Positions 9,281 through 16,571 of a stretch of DNA of 64,000 bases are shown in pieces (the first letter of the stretch is position 1; each line of letters opens with the position of its first letter). The notes beneath the pieces were generated by a model that saw nothing but the letters and a program-made list of their open reading frames with translations, searched no databases and was not told the origin of the DNA. The position numbers and the translations under genes are program-made. Where the stretch lies: assembly GCA_017795005.1 (NCBI GenBank), contig CP051242.1:3154119-3218118 (forward strand). Direction: 5' to 3'. This DNA is from Balneolaceae bacterium. Lineage in GTDB: Bacteria; Bacteroidota; Rhodothermia; Balneolales; Balneolaceae.

Positions 9281-10611
9281 GACGCTTTTTCTCTGAAATA
9301 TTTCTTACGTCCAGGTTATTTTATGCGCTACTGGTAACGGTGTTTTTATTCATCTTTGGATATTTCTATCCCGTAGTTATGGGTATTGCTCAAATCTCTT
9401 TGATTGGAATTGGAGCGCTTTTCATACTGGATCTTATATTAATGTTTTCGGTCCGGAATCCTGTCTCAGCTGATCGAGTTGCCCCAAACCGGTTATCCAA
9501 TGGAGATGAAAACACAATTCGATTGAATCTGGAAAGCTCATATACCATGTCGGTATTAGCAGAAGTGATAGATGAAATTCCGCATCAGTTTCAGGTTCGG
9601 AATTTTAGTTTGAAACTAGTGCTAAATCCCGGTGAAAAGAAAAGCATCACCTATGAACTCCGCCCTACGGAACGTGGAGAATATGATTTTGGGAATATTC
9701 GGGTATATGCCCAATCCATTATTGGATTAGTGAACAGAAGATCTACCATTCCACAACATGAAGTCATTCCCGTTTATCCTTCGTTTATCCAGATGCGGAA
9801 ATTTGAAATGTACGCCATTTCAAATCGTTTGACTGATATTGGAATTAAGAAAATCCGTCGACTTGGTCATACAATGGAGTTTGATCAGATTAAAGAATAT
9901 GTACCCGGTAATGATATCCGTTCCATTAACTGGAAGGCTACAGCCCGATCAGGTTCTCTGATGGTAAACCAATACCAGGATGAACGGTCCCAGCAGGTTG
10001 TGAATGTGATTGACATGGGGCGTGTTATGAAAATGCCTTTTGACGGACTGAAACTCCTGGATTATGCCATAAATACAAGTCTGGTAATTTCGAATATCGC
10101 ACTCATTAAAGAAGACAAAGCCGGACTCCTCACTTTTACTAACAAAGAAGTGACGGTTGTACGACCTGAAAAAAGACGAACACATATTCAGCGAATTCAG
10201 GAAAGTTTATATAATCTGGATACCAATTTTCTGGAATCCAATTATGAACGTTTACTTATTGGATTGAAGACACATTTGAATCAACGCAGTCTGATACTAC
10301 TCTATACTAATTTTGAGACTTTGGATAGCATGCGCCGCCAGCTTCCTTATCTGCAGCGTATTGCACGGGATCATTTACTCGTAACTATCTTTTTTGAAAA
10401 CACCGAACTTTCCGAACTCCTGAAAGAACCGGCAGCTTCAACGAGTGATATTTATATAAAAGCCGTAGCAGAGCAGTTCGATTATGAAAAACGTCAGATT
10501 GTGAAAGAGTTAAACCAGCGTGGAATCCGAACTATCCTTACTCCTCCCAAAGAACTCTCGGTAAATGCCATCAATAAATATCTGGAACTAAAGGCCAGAG
10601 GGTTGATTTAA
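9277..10611 (+). CDS. DUF58-domain protein (MoxR partner), apparent ATA start
   Basis: The first ATG/GTG/TTG in this frame is the GTG at 9340, but that start would fall inside the first membrane helix. Upstream codons from the ATA at 9277 read I-RRFFSEIFLTSRLFYALL, which matches the usual DUF58 N-terminus (basic residues, an LT-x-R-LFY-type motif, then two helices). I therefore start at 9277, giving 444 residues. The DUF58 core EYVPGNDIRSINWKATAR, then VNQYQDERSQ, lies near residues 210-240. A VWA-like region with a degenerate metal site (DMGRVM) follows. The function is unknown; it is thought to work with MoxR at the membrane. Confidence 0.85.
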   Translation: MRRFFSEIFLTSRLFYALLVTVFLFIFGYFYPVVMGIAQISLIGIGALFILDLILMFSVRNPVSADRVAPNRLSNGDENTIRLNLESSYTMSVLAEVIDEIPHQFQVRNFSLKLVLNPGEKKSITYELRPTERGEYDFGNIRVYAQSIIGLVNRRSTIPQHEVIPVYPSFIQMRKFEMYAISNRLTDIGIKKIRRLGHTMEFDQIKEYVPGNDIRSINWKATARSGSLMVNQYQDERSQQVVNVIDMGRVMKMPFDGLKLLDYAINTSLVISNIALIKEDKAGLLTFTNKEVTVVRPEKRRTHIQRIQESLYNLDTNFLESNYERLLIGLKTHLNQRSLILLYTNFETLDSMRRQLPYLQRIARDHLLVTIFFENTELSELLKEPAASTSDIYIKAVAEQFDYEKRQIVKELNQRGIRTILTPPKELSVNAINKYLELKARGLI

Positions 10612-10702
10612 CCAAATCTTGTGGGCAATAAAATTAATCCGTTACTTCAACAAAAACCAAGAACCTGCGCCCCCCGGCGTTAGAAAGCCTTAAACTACAT
10701 TA

Positions 10703-11203
10703 ATGAAAAATCTAGCAATACTTGGAGTTCGATTTCTTGCATTATTTGCTCTACTTAGAGCATTAATGTATTTGGAGTTTATCCCTTCAATTCTGGTCGA
10801 TGAATATTTCAGTCTCTCCGATAGCTGGCATTCATTTGTAGTAATAGGATTTTACTTACTTTTTTCAGGCTTTTTGTTTATTACCTCTGAACGTGTAGCA
10901 TCATTCATGATTCCAGAATTGAAAGATCAAGACTTTCAAATTGATAATTATGAGAAGTTTTCGGCTGTTCTATTTTCTTCAATTGGTTTACTCATAATCT
11001 ATTGGTCTATTCAAAGTCTGTTCAATAGTATTGCTTCAATAGTAAACATGAATATGATGTACCCGGATAACCCAGACATGCAAGAATATCGAAGACTAAC
11101 AATAATTTTTGGAGGTCTTATTCAAGTAATTCTTGGAATACTTCTTTTTATTGGAGGTAAGAAACTTGCAAAATGGTGGTATGATTTTAGAAACTGGACA
11201 TAG
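10703..11203 (+). CDS. Hypothetical four-helix membrane protein (cassette-borne)
   Basis: A 166-residue protein with four hydrophobic segments (about 4-24, 45-65, 88-108 and 135-157) and short polar loops, ending in KLAKWWYDFRNWT. I recognise no family. It starts 24 bp after the R'-like box and stops 6 bp before the R''-like box of the attC-like site, which is the usual tight fit of a gene in an integron cassette. It is on the same strand as, but separate from, the DUF58 operon 91 bp upstream. Its function cannot be inferred. Confidence 0.65.
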   Translation: MKNLAILGVRFLALFALLRALMYLEFIPSILVDEYFSLSDSWHSFVVIGFYLLFSGFLFITSERVASFMIPELKDQDFQIDNYEKFSAVLFSSIGLLIIYWSIQSLFNSIASIVNMNMMYPDNPDMQEYRRLTIIFGGLIQVILGILLFIGGKKLAKWWYDFRNWT

Positions 11204-11208
11204 AAATC

Positions 11209-11255
11209 GGCTTACTAACAAGCGTTCCAAGCAGACCCGGACAAAATGCGGTTCG
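11209..11255 (+). repeat. attC-like site 1
   Basis: R''-like CTAAC within GGCTTACTAAC is followed by AAGCGTTCCAAG. The same string, with one change, recurs at attC-like site 2. A short imperfect stem (GACCCG with CGGTTC) could fold near 11234-11254, ending at the G of GTTATAC (11255). The site is shorter than a standard attC and may be decayed. Confidence 0.45.
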
Positions 11256-11281
11256 TTATACTACCTTACCAATTAAAGCTT

Positions 11282-11605
11282 ATGAAAAAATGGAAAATTT
11301 TGTTCTTTACTTCATTAGTTCTTTTAGTTGTAACTAATCTTTTCTGGCTATATAAATCTATTGACATTGGAATAACTCAGACCTACCAAGGTGATTCAAC
11401 TGAGAAACAAGAAGAGGTAATAGGTATACTTAGTGAGTTGATCATTGAAGGAGCAAAAAAGTACTCTCAAGAAGATATTCTCTTTTTACTTCGACAAAAG
11501 TATCCCGATGGATTTATCGTAATGGAAGAGAACAAAGTTATCTATTACGGAATCCATTTTGAGTTCGAAAATGATTCTTTGGTTTCAATTATTGATAATT
11601 GGTAG
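11282..11605 (+). CDS. Hypothetical membrane-anchored small protein (cassette-borne)
   Basis: I use the ATG at 11282 (MKKWKILFFTSLVLLVV), which puts a membrane anchor at the N-terminus. The upstream ATG at 11246 lies within the attC-like site and would add 12 residues of unconvincing sequence. The 107-residue product has one helix (about 5-25) and then a soluble domain with charged helices and a short beta-rich C-terminus (DGFIVMEENKVIYYGIHF). I know no family. The stop codon (11603-11605) falls inside the R''-like box, a common feature of cassette genes. Confidence 0.6.
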   Translation: MKKWKILFFTSLVLLVVTNLFWLYKSIDIGITQTYQGDSTEKQEEVIGILSELIIEGAKKYSQEDILFLLRQKYPDGFIVMEENKVIYYGIHFEFENDSLVSIIDNW

Positions 11606-11640
11606 TATAACAAGCGTTTCAAGTCGACTAACTAGCCAAT
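11601..11640 (+). repeat. attC-like site 2
   Basis: GGTAGTATAAC (R''-like), then AAGCGTTTCAAGTCGAC. It shares TATAACAAGCG-TT-CAAG spacing with site 1, 392 bp upstream, and in both cases the box follows or contains an ORF stop. The second half of the site is not recognisable. Confidence 0.45.
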
Positions 11641-11650
11641 AGCTTATCTC

Positions 11651-11806
11651 ATGGAATACATCTTACTCTTTTTAATATTCGGGTGTTGTGCTACTGTGTA
11701 TAAAATTATCGTTGAGGCGAGAAAAAAAGAGCAGGAACGGCGAGAGCTTATTGATGAACTTGGCGATGATTACGAGGAATACCTGAAGCGGAGAAAAAGA
11801 AAGTAA
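11651..11806 (+). CDS. Small single-helix membrane protein, 51 residues
   Basis: A short ORF beginning MEYILLFLIFGCCATVYKII, one hydrophobic helix, followed by a very charged tail (RRELIDELGDDYEEYLKRR). It starts 40 bp after attC-like site 2. The tail weakly recalls the acidic C-terminus of isoprenylcysteine/phospholipid methyltransferase-like membrane proteins, but this may be chance. Coding status rests on the clean helix-plus-charged-tail layout and the position in a run of same-strand small genes. Confidence 0.45.
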   Translation: MEYILLFLIFGCCATVYKIIVEARKKEQERRELIDELGDDYEEYLKRRKRK

Positions 11807-11910
11807 ATTGTCCTCTATGCTGGTATCCAAAAGCTTAAAGGATTGAATAAGCTTAAGAACATATCTTTCTAACAGGCTGGATTTAGTAAATAAAATCAAT
11901 ATTTTCGGAT

Positions 11911-12876
11911 ATGCGGAATATCTCTTTTTTATTAATTTTTCTGTTCTCAGGAATAAATGCTTTTGCACAGGAAAACACCCAAAGCGGAATTATAATTAGT
12001 ACTAATATCAATGATCATTTTTTAATTATCGATGATGATTTTGAAAATGCTGTCAGAATAACTGAACCGGATACTATATTTTTGGATCCCGGGACTTATC
12101 AATTCCGAATAGCAAGTCCGCTTAAAAATGACTTCGTTTTCAGTGAGAATATTTCACCGAATGAGTTTCTTATAAAACAATTAAATCTTCATTCTTCGAA
12201 CTATGACCCTCAGTTTAGTTCTTATCCTTTACTCTACTGGGATTCCAATATTATCGTATTTAGTGAAGAGAATGCCGATATTTATCTGAATGGTGAAAAG
12301 GTTGGATTAACAGCTGTTGCACTAAAAATTCCATCAGGGATTGTATCCTTAAAAGCGGAGAATAATTCACTCTCTTCGATAAAGAATATTTATGCATCCA
12401 ACCGTAGTCTACAGGTTATTAACTTGACTACGTTACCTGTAAAAAAGAAAGCTCTGACACTATCTTTCATTCCCGGAGGAAGTCAATTCTATAAACAACA
12501 AAAAATAAAAGGTGGTTTACTGGCCGCTGGCTTTCTCTCTTTTGTGACTACATCAATCATTTTTAACCAAAAATTCAATGATGCTGAAAATGACTACGAT
12601 GTCTTCCGAACTTTTTATCAAAGTTCCTCTGATCCATCTGATGTATTAAGATATGCCCGATTAGCTGAGGAAAGCCTGGACGATTCTGAGAAGTATTACA
12701 AACAACGAAATCTGGCACTTCTTGGTACAGGTGTTATATATCTATATAATGTTTTGGATGGACTTTTATCGGAACCAAGTCAAGGATATTACAAACCCTG
12801 GAATTTCGATCCCTATTTCCAGTTCAGTAATGATGCATTGGATTTTTACGGAATTACGGTGACGAGGAAGTTTTAA
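11911..12876 (+). CDS. Secreted PEGA/DUF5683-like protein
   Basis: A 321-residue protein with a signal peptide (MRNISFLLIFLFSGINAFAQ). A segment at about 120-140 (EENADIYLNGEKVGLT) has the PEGA-type beta pattern, and the second half contains LSFIPGGSQFYKQQKIKGG, then a hydrophobic stretch and YLYNVLDGLL, the layout of DUF5683-type envelope proteins in Bacteroidota. It likely sits in the periplasm or at the inner face of the outer membrane. The stop and the start of the next gene share one base (TAATG at 12874-12878), so the two are probably co-translated. Confidence 0.7.
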   Translation: MRNISFLLIFLFSGINAFAQENTQSGIIISTNINDHFLIIDDDFENAVRITEPDTIFLDPGTYQFRIASPLKNDFVFSENISPNEFLIKQLNLHSSNYDPQFSSYPLLYWDSNIIVFSEENADIYLNGEKVGLTAVALKIPSGIVSLKAENNSLSSIKNIYASNRSLQVINLTTLPVKKKALTLSFIPGGSQFYKQQKIKGGLLAAGFLSFVTTSIIFNQKFNDAENDYDVFRTFYQSSSDPSDVLRYARLAEESLDDSEKYYKQRNLALLGTGVIYLYNVLDGLLSEPSQGYYKPWNFDPYFQFSNDALDFYGITVTRKF

Positions 12877-14321
12877 TGAAGAGCTGTAAAACGCTATTAT
12901 TCCTCTTACTAGCTTTTATACTGTTTCAGTTTTGTAATTCTCCTCCTGCAGGTTTTGAACGGAATAATCCTTATGACTTTGAAAGTGAAAGTTTAGATCT
13001 AAGTCTTCTTAGTGACTTAGATTTTAAAGTGCAGGTAGTAGATTTTAATTCAGTAAATATCTCCTGGCCTTATATACCGGAACTTAAAGAACTTCAACTG
13101 TTGCGAGTATCTTATACTAATGAAGAACAGGAAATTATTTTTGAAAATACTATAGATACGGACACCACATTTACAGATTCTATTCAGAATTCTGGGAATT
13201 ACTTTTATAGACTTAACTTCATCACTTCAAAAGATGATCAAATTAGTTTTGAAAGTGATACCATATTAAGTAATTGGATTGAAGGACCTGTGTTGGAATA
13301 CAATGATGATGAATACAGAATCTCTGGCTCACAAACGTTTGCAATGAGAACAGAGGATAACAAAGCTCTAATTCAGTTTAACGAATCCTTCAATTATAGT
13401 CCCATACTTACTGAAATAGATCTCGAAAATGAAGTTTGGGAAATCAAACCTTTTATAAATAATCTTGGATCAAGTCACGATTTTATTCGTTCAAATCACT
13501 TTCATAAACTTAATAATGATCAGTTTCTTGTTATTGCAAAGTTTTTTCGGAACCAAAGCTTCCTTGGATATACCTGTAATGTAAATTCTGAAAATTGTAC
13601 CGAAATCGGTCCGGGGAATTTGAGTAATAATGCAAATCTTACCAATACATCCTTCTCAACATTAAATGATGGAAGGGTAATATTTACAGGTTGGAGAGGA
13701 AGCTCTTTTGCCAGGATATTCAATCCATCAGACAATAGTGTAACCAATATCAGTTCTCCACGGGATAATAAAATAATTTCTACCCTTACAACGCTTGAAA
13801 ATGGAAACGTCATAGGTTGTGAAAGCAATCAGGGTGAGGAAGTAGGAAATACCTGTCAGATTTTTAACGTTTCAACGGGTATCTGGAGCTATATAAACCC
13901 TCATCCTCTAAATCAATACGAGATAAATTCAATTTTAATGAAAGATGGAAAAGTCTTTTTTATCGATAGATGGGATGGCAGTACAAATCAAGCACAGATT
14001 TATGATCCTATCGCAAATAATTGGTTTTTAACAAGCAATACTAAATTTAGCACCAACAGATTTTTCTACTATTCATTTATACGCCCTTTTCAAATACTTG
14101 AGTCCGGTAAAATTTCTGTTATTACTAACCAACAAACCAATTTAAAAATTGAGATTTATGACTCAAACAGTGATTCATGGATAAAGACTTATCACTTACC
14201 TGATCATGTTTCGGTTTTGTATAATATGATAGAGTTAACATCAGACAAATTTTTGGTTACATATGCTGCGGAGGAATTCCCTTTGGTTCCAAAGTCTGCA
14301 ATGATCAAAATTCAGGATTAG
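12876..14321 (+). CDS. Lipoprotein with kelch/galactose-oxidase-like propeller repeats
   Basis: A 481-residue protein. The signal peptide MKSCKTLLFLLLAFILFQF ends in a Cys that fits a lipobox, so it should be lipidated. The mature N-terminus reads CNSPPAGFERNNPYD, a motif nearly repeated in the next protein. A fibronectin-III-like stretch covers about 45-130. From about 170 onward, blocks such as LNDGRVIFTG and LMKDGKVFFIDRWDG, spaced about 50 residues, look like kelch propeller blades. Probably exported to the cell surface; ligand unknown. Codon use and A/T content resemble the neighbour at 14384. Confidence 0.7.
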   Translation: MKSCKTLLFLLLAFILFQFCNSPPAGFERNNPYDFESESLDLSLLSDLDFKVQVVDFNSVNISWPYIPELKELQLLRVSYTNEEQEIIFENTIDTDTTFTDSIQNSGNYFYRLNFITSKDDQISFESDTILSNWIEGPVLEYNDDEYRISGSQTFAMRTEDNKALIQFNESFNYSPILTEIDLENEVWEIKPFINNLGSSHDFIRSNHFHKLNNDQFLVIAKFFRNQSFLGYTCNVNSENCTEIGPGNLSNNANLTNTSFSTLNDGRVIFTGWRGSSFARIFNPSDNSVTNISSPRDNKIISTLTTLENGNVIGCESNQGEEVGNTCQIFNVSTGIWSYINPHPLNQYEINSILMKDGKVFFIDRWDGSTNQAQIYDPIANNWFLTSNTKFSTNRFFYYSFIRPFQILESGKISVITNQQTNLKIEIYDSNSDSWIKTYHLPDHVSVLYNMIELTSDKFLVTYAAEEFPLVPKSAMIKIQD

Positions 14322-14383
14322 CTTTTGAATATTTCAAATTCAATAAAGAATAATTATATCAAGATTTTGTTCTAAACGAAAAG

Positions 14384-16549
14384 ATGAAAAGAATATCATT
14401 ATTACTTTTTTATGTTATAGGGTTGATCATATTTCAGCAGTGTGATACTCCCTCTTCCGGACTGGAAAGAAATAACCCTAATGATCCTGATTTAGAAAGC
14501 TTTGTTATTCAAGCTCCTCAATTTTCAGGTTTCGAATTTTATTCTGACAAATCTGTAAAACTAACCTGGACTGATACAACAAGTTATATAGACGGTTATA
14601 TACTTGAAAAATCTCTCGATGGTATTAATTTTAACCTGCTCGATACGGTAGAATATCCAACTTCAGAATATATTGACGATTCTAAAGCATTAACACGAGA
14701 CACCCAATATTCCCTTAAATCATTCCGAAAAATTGAAACAGGACTTAATGTTTCCGACTCTGCTATATACGGTATCGATTTCGGAACTATGCTGCTAGTA
14801 AACTCTTCCTATTCGCCCTCTCCTTCTCAACTGAACCTCTCATGGGAGTTTACTTCTAGCTGGCCTTTTATTGTAGAGATTGTTGTTTTTTCCGGCTTCG
14901 ATGGAGTTTCTTATGTGGATACCCTAAGAAACGGAGAAACAAGTTTTACTTATCCATTCGAACAGGACTTTGAAGAAAGATATTTAGAAGCGCGTGCTTA
15001 TGTCTTTGAGGAAGAACTTCTTGATACCACTGAAAACCAAATGCTCACACGCATAGGAACGCAATATCTTACCATGGATCATTTACCCGATAACTTCCAG
15101 GTTAATGTGGTTAATGAAATGGAAGTAAACATGAGCTGGGAAGATAATTCGGGTATAGAAGAAGGTTTTCAAATTTTGAGAAGCAAAAAGTATCTGGGAT
15201 CTGATCCTGAGGTTATTGCAACCTTACCACCTAATACTACAACCTATACTGATTCAGACTCTCCTTTTACCAATGCTTATTCTGATTTTGATGGAAATAG
15301 AATTGTCGAATATGGAGTCCGAGCCTATATAGGAGATACTCATACCGGTGTTTTTGGGTATGAAGCAGTTTTACCTTACTCACAACCTCCAACGTTATAC
15401 GAAAATGCTACAACATCTTCGTCCATCGGGCTATTCTGGACACAACCGAATAGTAACGTTCCTATTACAAGTTATATCCTGCAAAGAAGCGTCAATAACG
15501 GTCCTTTTTCTGATTACCAAACCTTTGATTCTAGTGGTAATAGTTATGTAGATACCGATTTACAATCTGAAAACGAATATTCTTATCGCGTACGGTCAAA
15601 TGCTTCTCCTTATTCAAACCGCATTGATTTCCATCAATCTATCTACTTAAAACTTTCACGTGATATGAGAATAGATAACCCCGGCTTTTTTAAGCTATCT
15701 GATTCAGGAAACCTTCTCGTTACTTCCGGTATTATTAGTGGAAAAACTTATATGCTTATTTATAATGTAAATACCGGAGGAAGAACCAAAAGCTATCAGG
15801 TATCTGGGTATGAAATTACAAACTCGGATATAGATGAAGAAAGAGGAAGAATTGCCTTTACTTCTAATGAAACTAACTCTCTGGTAGTTATCGATTATGT
15901 AAACGACGAAATTATCGCTGAAGAGAACAATTTCAGCAACGTATATGATTTAGTTTTTTCTCCGGATGGTAAGTTCATCTATACGGTAAACATGAATTCT
16001 GAAGTGAAGAAATATGACATCAATTCTAATTCGGTAGTCTTTACCAAAGCACTTAATAGTACTACCGGAGGTTTTAGAGGAATCACAATAAACCCAACCG
16101 GCGATAAAATTGCAGCTAATTATGATGGTCTGTTTTCAATAATTGATTCATCTGGAACTACAGTAGAACAAGCAGGTATAGATCAAGGGTCTGTTTCTAA
16201 CTTTATCAGTTTCTCCGGATCGGGAAATACACTTTCTTATATTTCGCATTTCAATCATGCCTTTGCTTTTGATGCAAATAGTAAGGAACGCTTATTTGGA
16301 GCCAGCGCACAACACATTTCCGTCAATTTTGATGATAGGTATGCAGTAATCAAAAACAGAGATGGAGTTTATTTAATCGATTTACAGCTTCAACAATCAG
16401 TATCATTTCTTTCTTCAGGTGCTAATCAAATCCGGTTTTCACCAAATTCTAATAAAGTGATGCTCCTGAATTCAAACTCCATTCAAGTCTGGGAAATCAG
16501 TGACGATGAAAAATGGATAAAAGATGAGCAACCTAATATTTATGACTAG
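14384..16549 (+). CDS. Large lipoprotein with FN3 domains and a WD40-like propeller
   Basis: A 721-residue protein with a lipoprotein signal (MKRISLLLFYVIGLIIFQQC) and a mature start CDTPSSGLERNNPND, nearly that of the upstream lipoprotein. Three to four fibronectin-III-like domains lie at about 45-420 (for example VKLTWTDTTSYIDGYILEKS and IGLFWTQPNSNVPITSY). From about 430 to 715 a WD40/YVTN-like propeller is visible (LVFSPDGKFIYTVN, FSPNSNKVMLLN). Expected on the cell surface or in the periplasm. Same strand as the previous gene, 62 bp apart. Function unknown; adhesion or polymer binding is a guess. Confidence 0.7.
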   Translation: MKRISLLLFYVIGLIIFQQCDTPSSGLERNNPNDPDLESFVIQAPQFSGFEFYSDKSVKLTWTDTTSYIDGYILEKSLDGINFNLLDTVEYPTSEYIDDSKALTRDTQYSLKSFRKIETGLNVSDSAIYGIDFGTMLLVNSSYSPSPSQLNLSWEFTSSWPFIVEIVVFSGFDGVSYVDTLRNGETSFTYPFEQDFEERYLEARAYVFEEELLDTTENQMLTRIGTQYLTMDHLPDNFQVNVVNEMEVNMSWEDNSGIEEGFQILRSKKYLGSDPEVIATLPPNTTTYTDSDSPFTNAYSDFDGNRIVEYGVRAYIGDTHTGVFGYEAVLPYSQPPTLYENATTSSSIGLFWTQPNSNVPITSYILQRSVNNGPFSDYQTFDSSGNSYVDTDLQSENEYSYRVRSNASPYSNRIDFHQSIYLKLSRDMRIDNPGFFKLSDSGNLLVTSGIISGKTYMLIYNVNTGGRTKSYQVSGYEITNSDIDEERGRIAFTSNETNSLVVIDYVNDEIIAEENNFSNVYDLVFSPDGKFIYTVNMNSEVKKYDINSNSVVFTKALNSTTGGFRGITINPTGDKIAANYDGLFSIIDSSGTTVEQAGIDQGSVSNFISFSGSGNTLSYISHFNHAFAFDANSKERLFGASAQHISVNFDDRYAVIKNRDGVYLIDLQLQQSVSFLSSGANQIRFSPNSNKVMLLNSNSIQVWEISDDEKWIKDEQPNIYD

Positions 16550-16571
16550 GAATAGTCTGAATCCAAAAAAT

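Larger units (their letters stand above)
10679..11255 (+). mobile_element. Integron gene-cassette-like unit 1
   Basis: The unit begins at an R'-like box (GTTAGAAAGCC, 10679-10689) and holds one ORF. Directly after its stop comes an R''-like box GGCTTACTAAC (11209-11219), the reverse complement of the unit's own start with one mismatch in 11. The pattern then continues AAGCGTTCCAAGCAGACC, which resembles the first half of attC sites. Such self-complementary ends are expected of a cassette, because R' and R'' come together in the excised circle. The second half of the attC (L') is not clear, so the site may be decayed. No integrase gene lies in the window. Confidence 0.5.
11255..11650 (+). mobile_element. 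Integron gene-cassette-like unit 2
   Basis: The unit starts with GTTATACTACC (11255-11265) and, right at the end of its ORF, carries GGTAGTATAAC (11601-11611), a perfect 11-of-11 reverse complement. AAGCGTTTCAAGTCGAC follows, matching the attC first half and the site of unit 1. The 3' limit is uncertain, because no clear R' box is seen before the small ORF at 11651. The palindrome AGTCGACT sits where the attC stem would be, suggesting a shortened or decayed site. Confidence 0.5.

Noticed and set aside
10612-11910. An integron integrase or attI site
   Set aside because: No tyrosine recombinase is encoded anywhere in the window, and no attI-type direct repeats were recognised, so only the cassette-like ends are reported.
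11672-11968. Minus-strand ORF of 98 codons overlapping the small ORF and the signal peptide of the PEGA-like gene
   Set aside because: Composition looks like a shadow of the plus-strand genes and it covers a signal peptide with better evidence.
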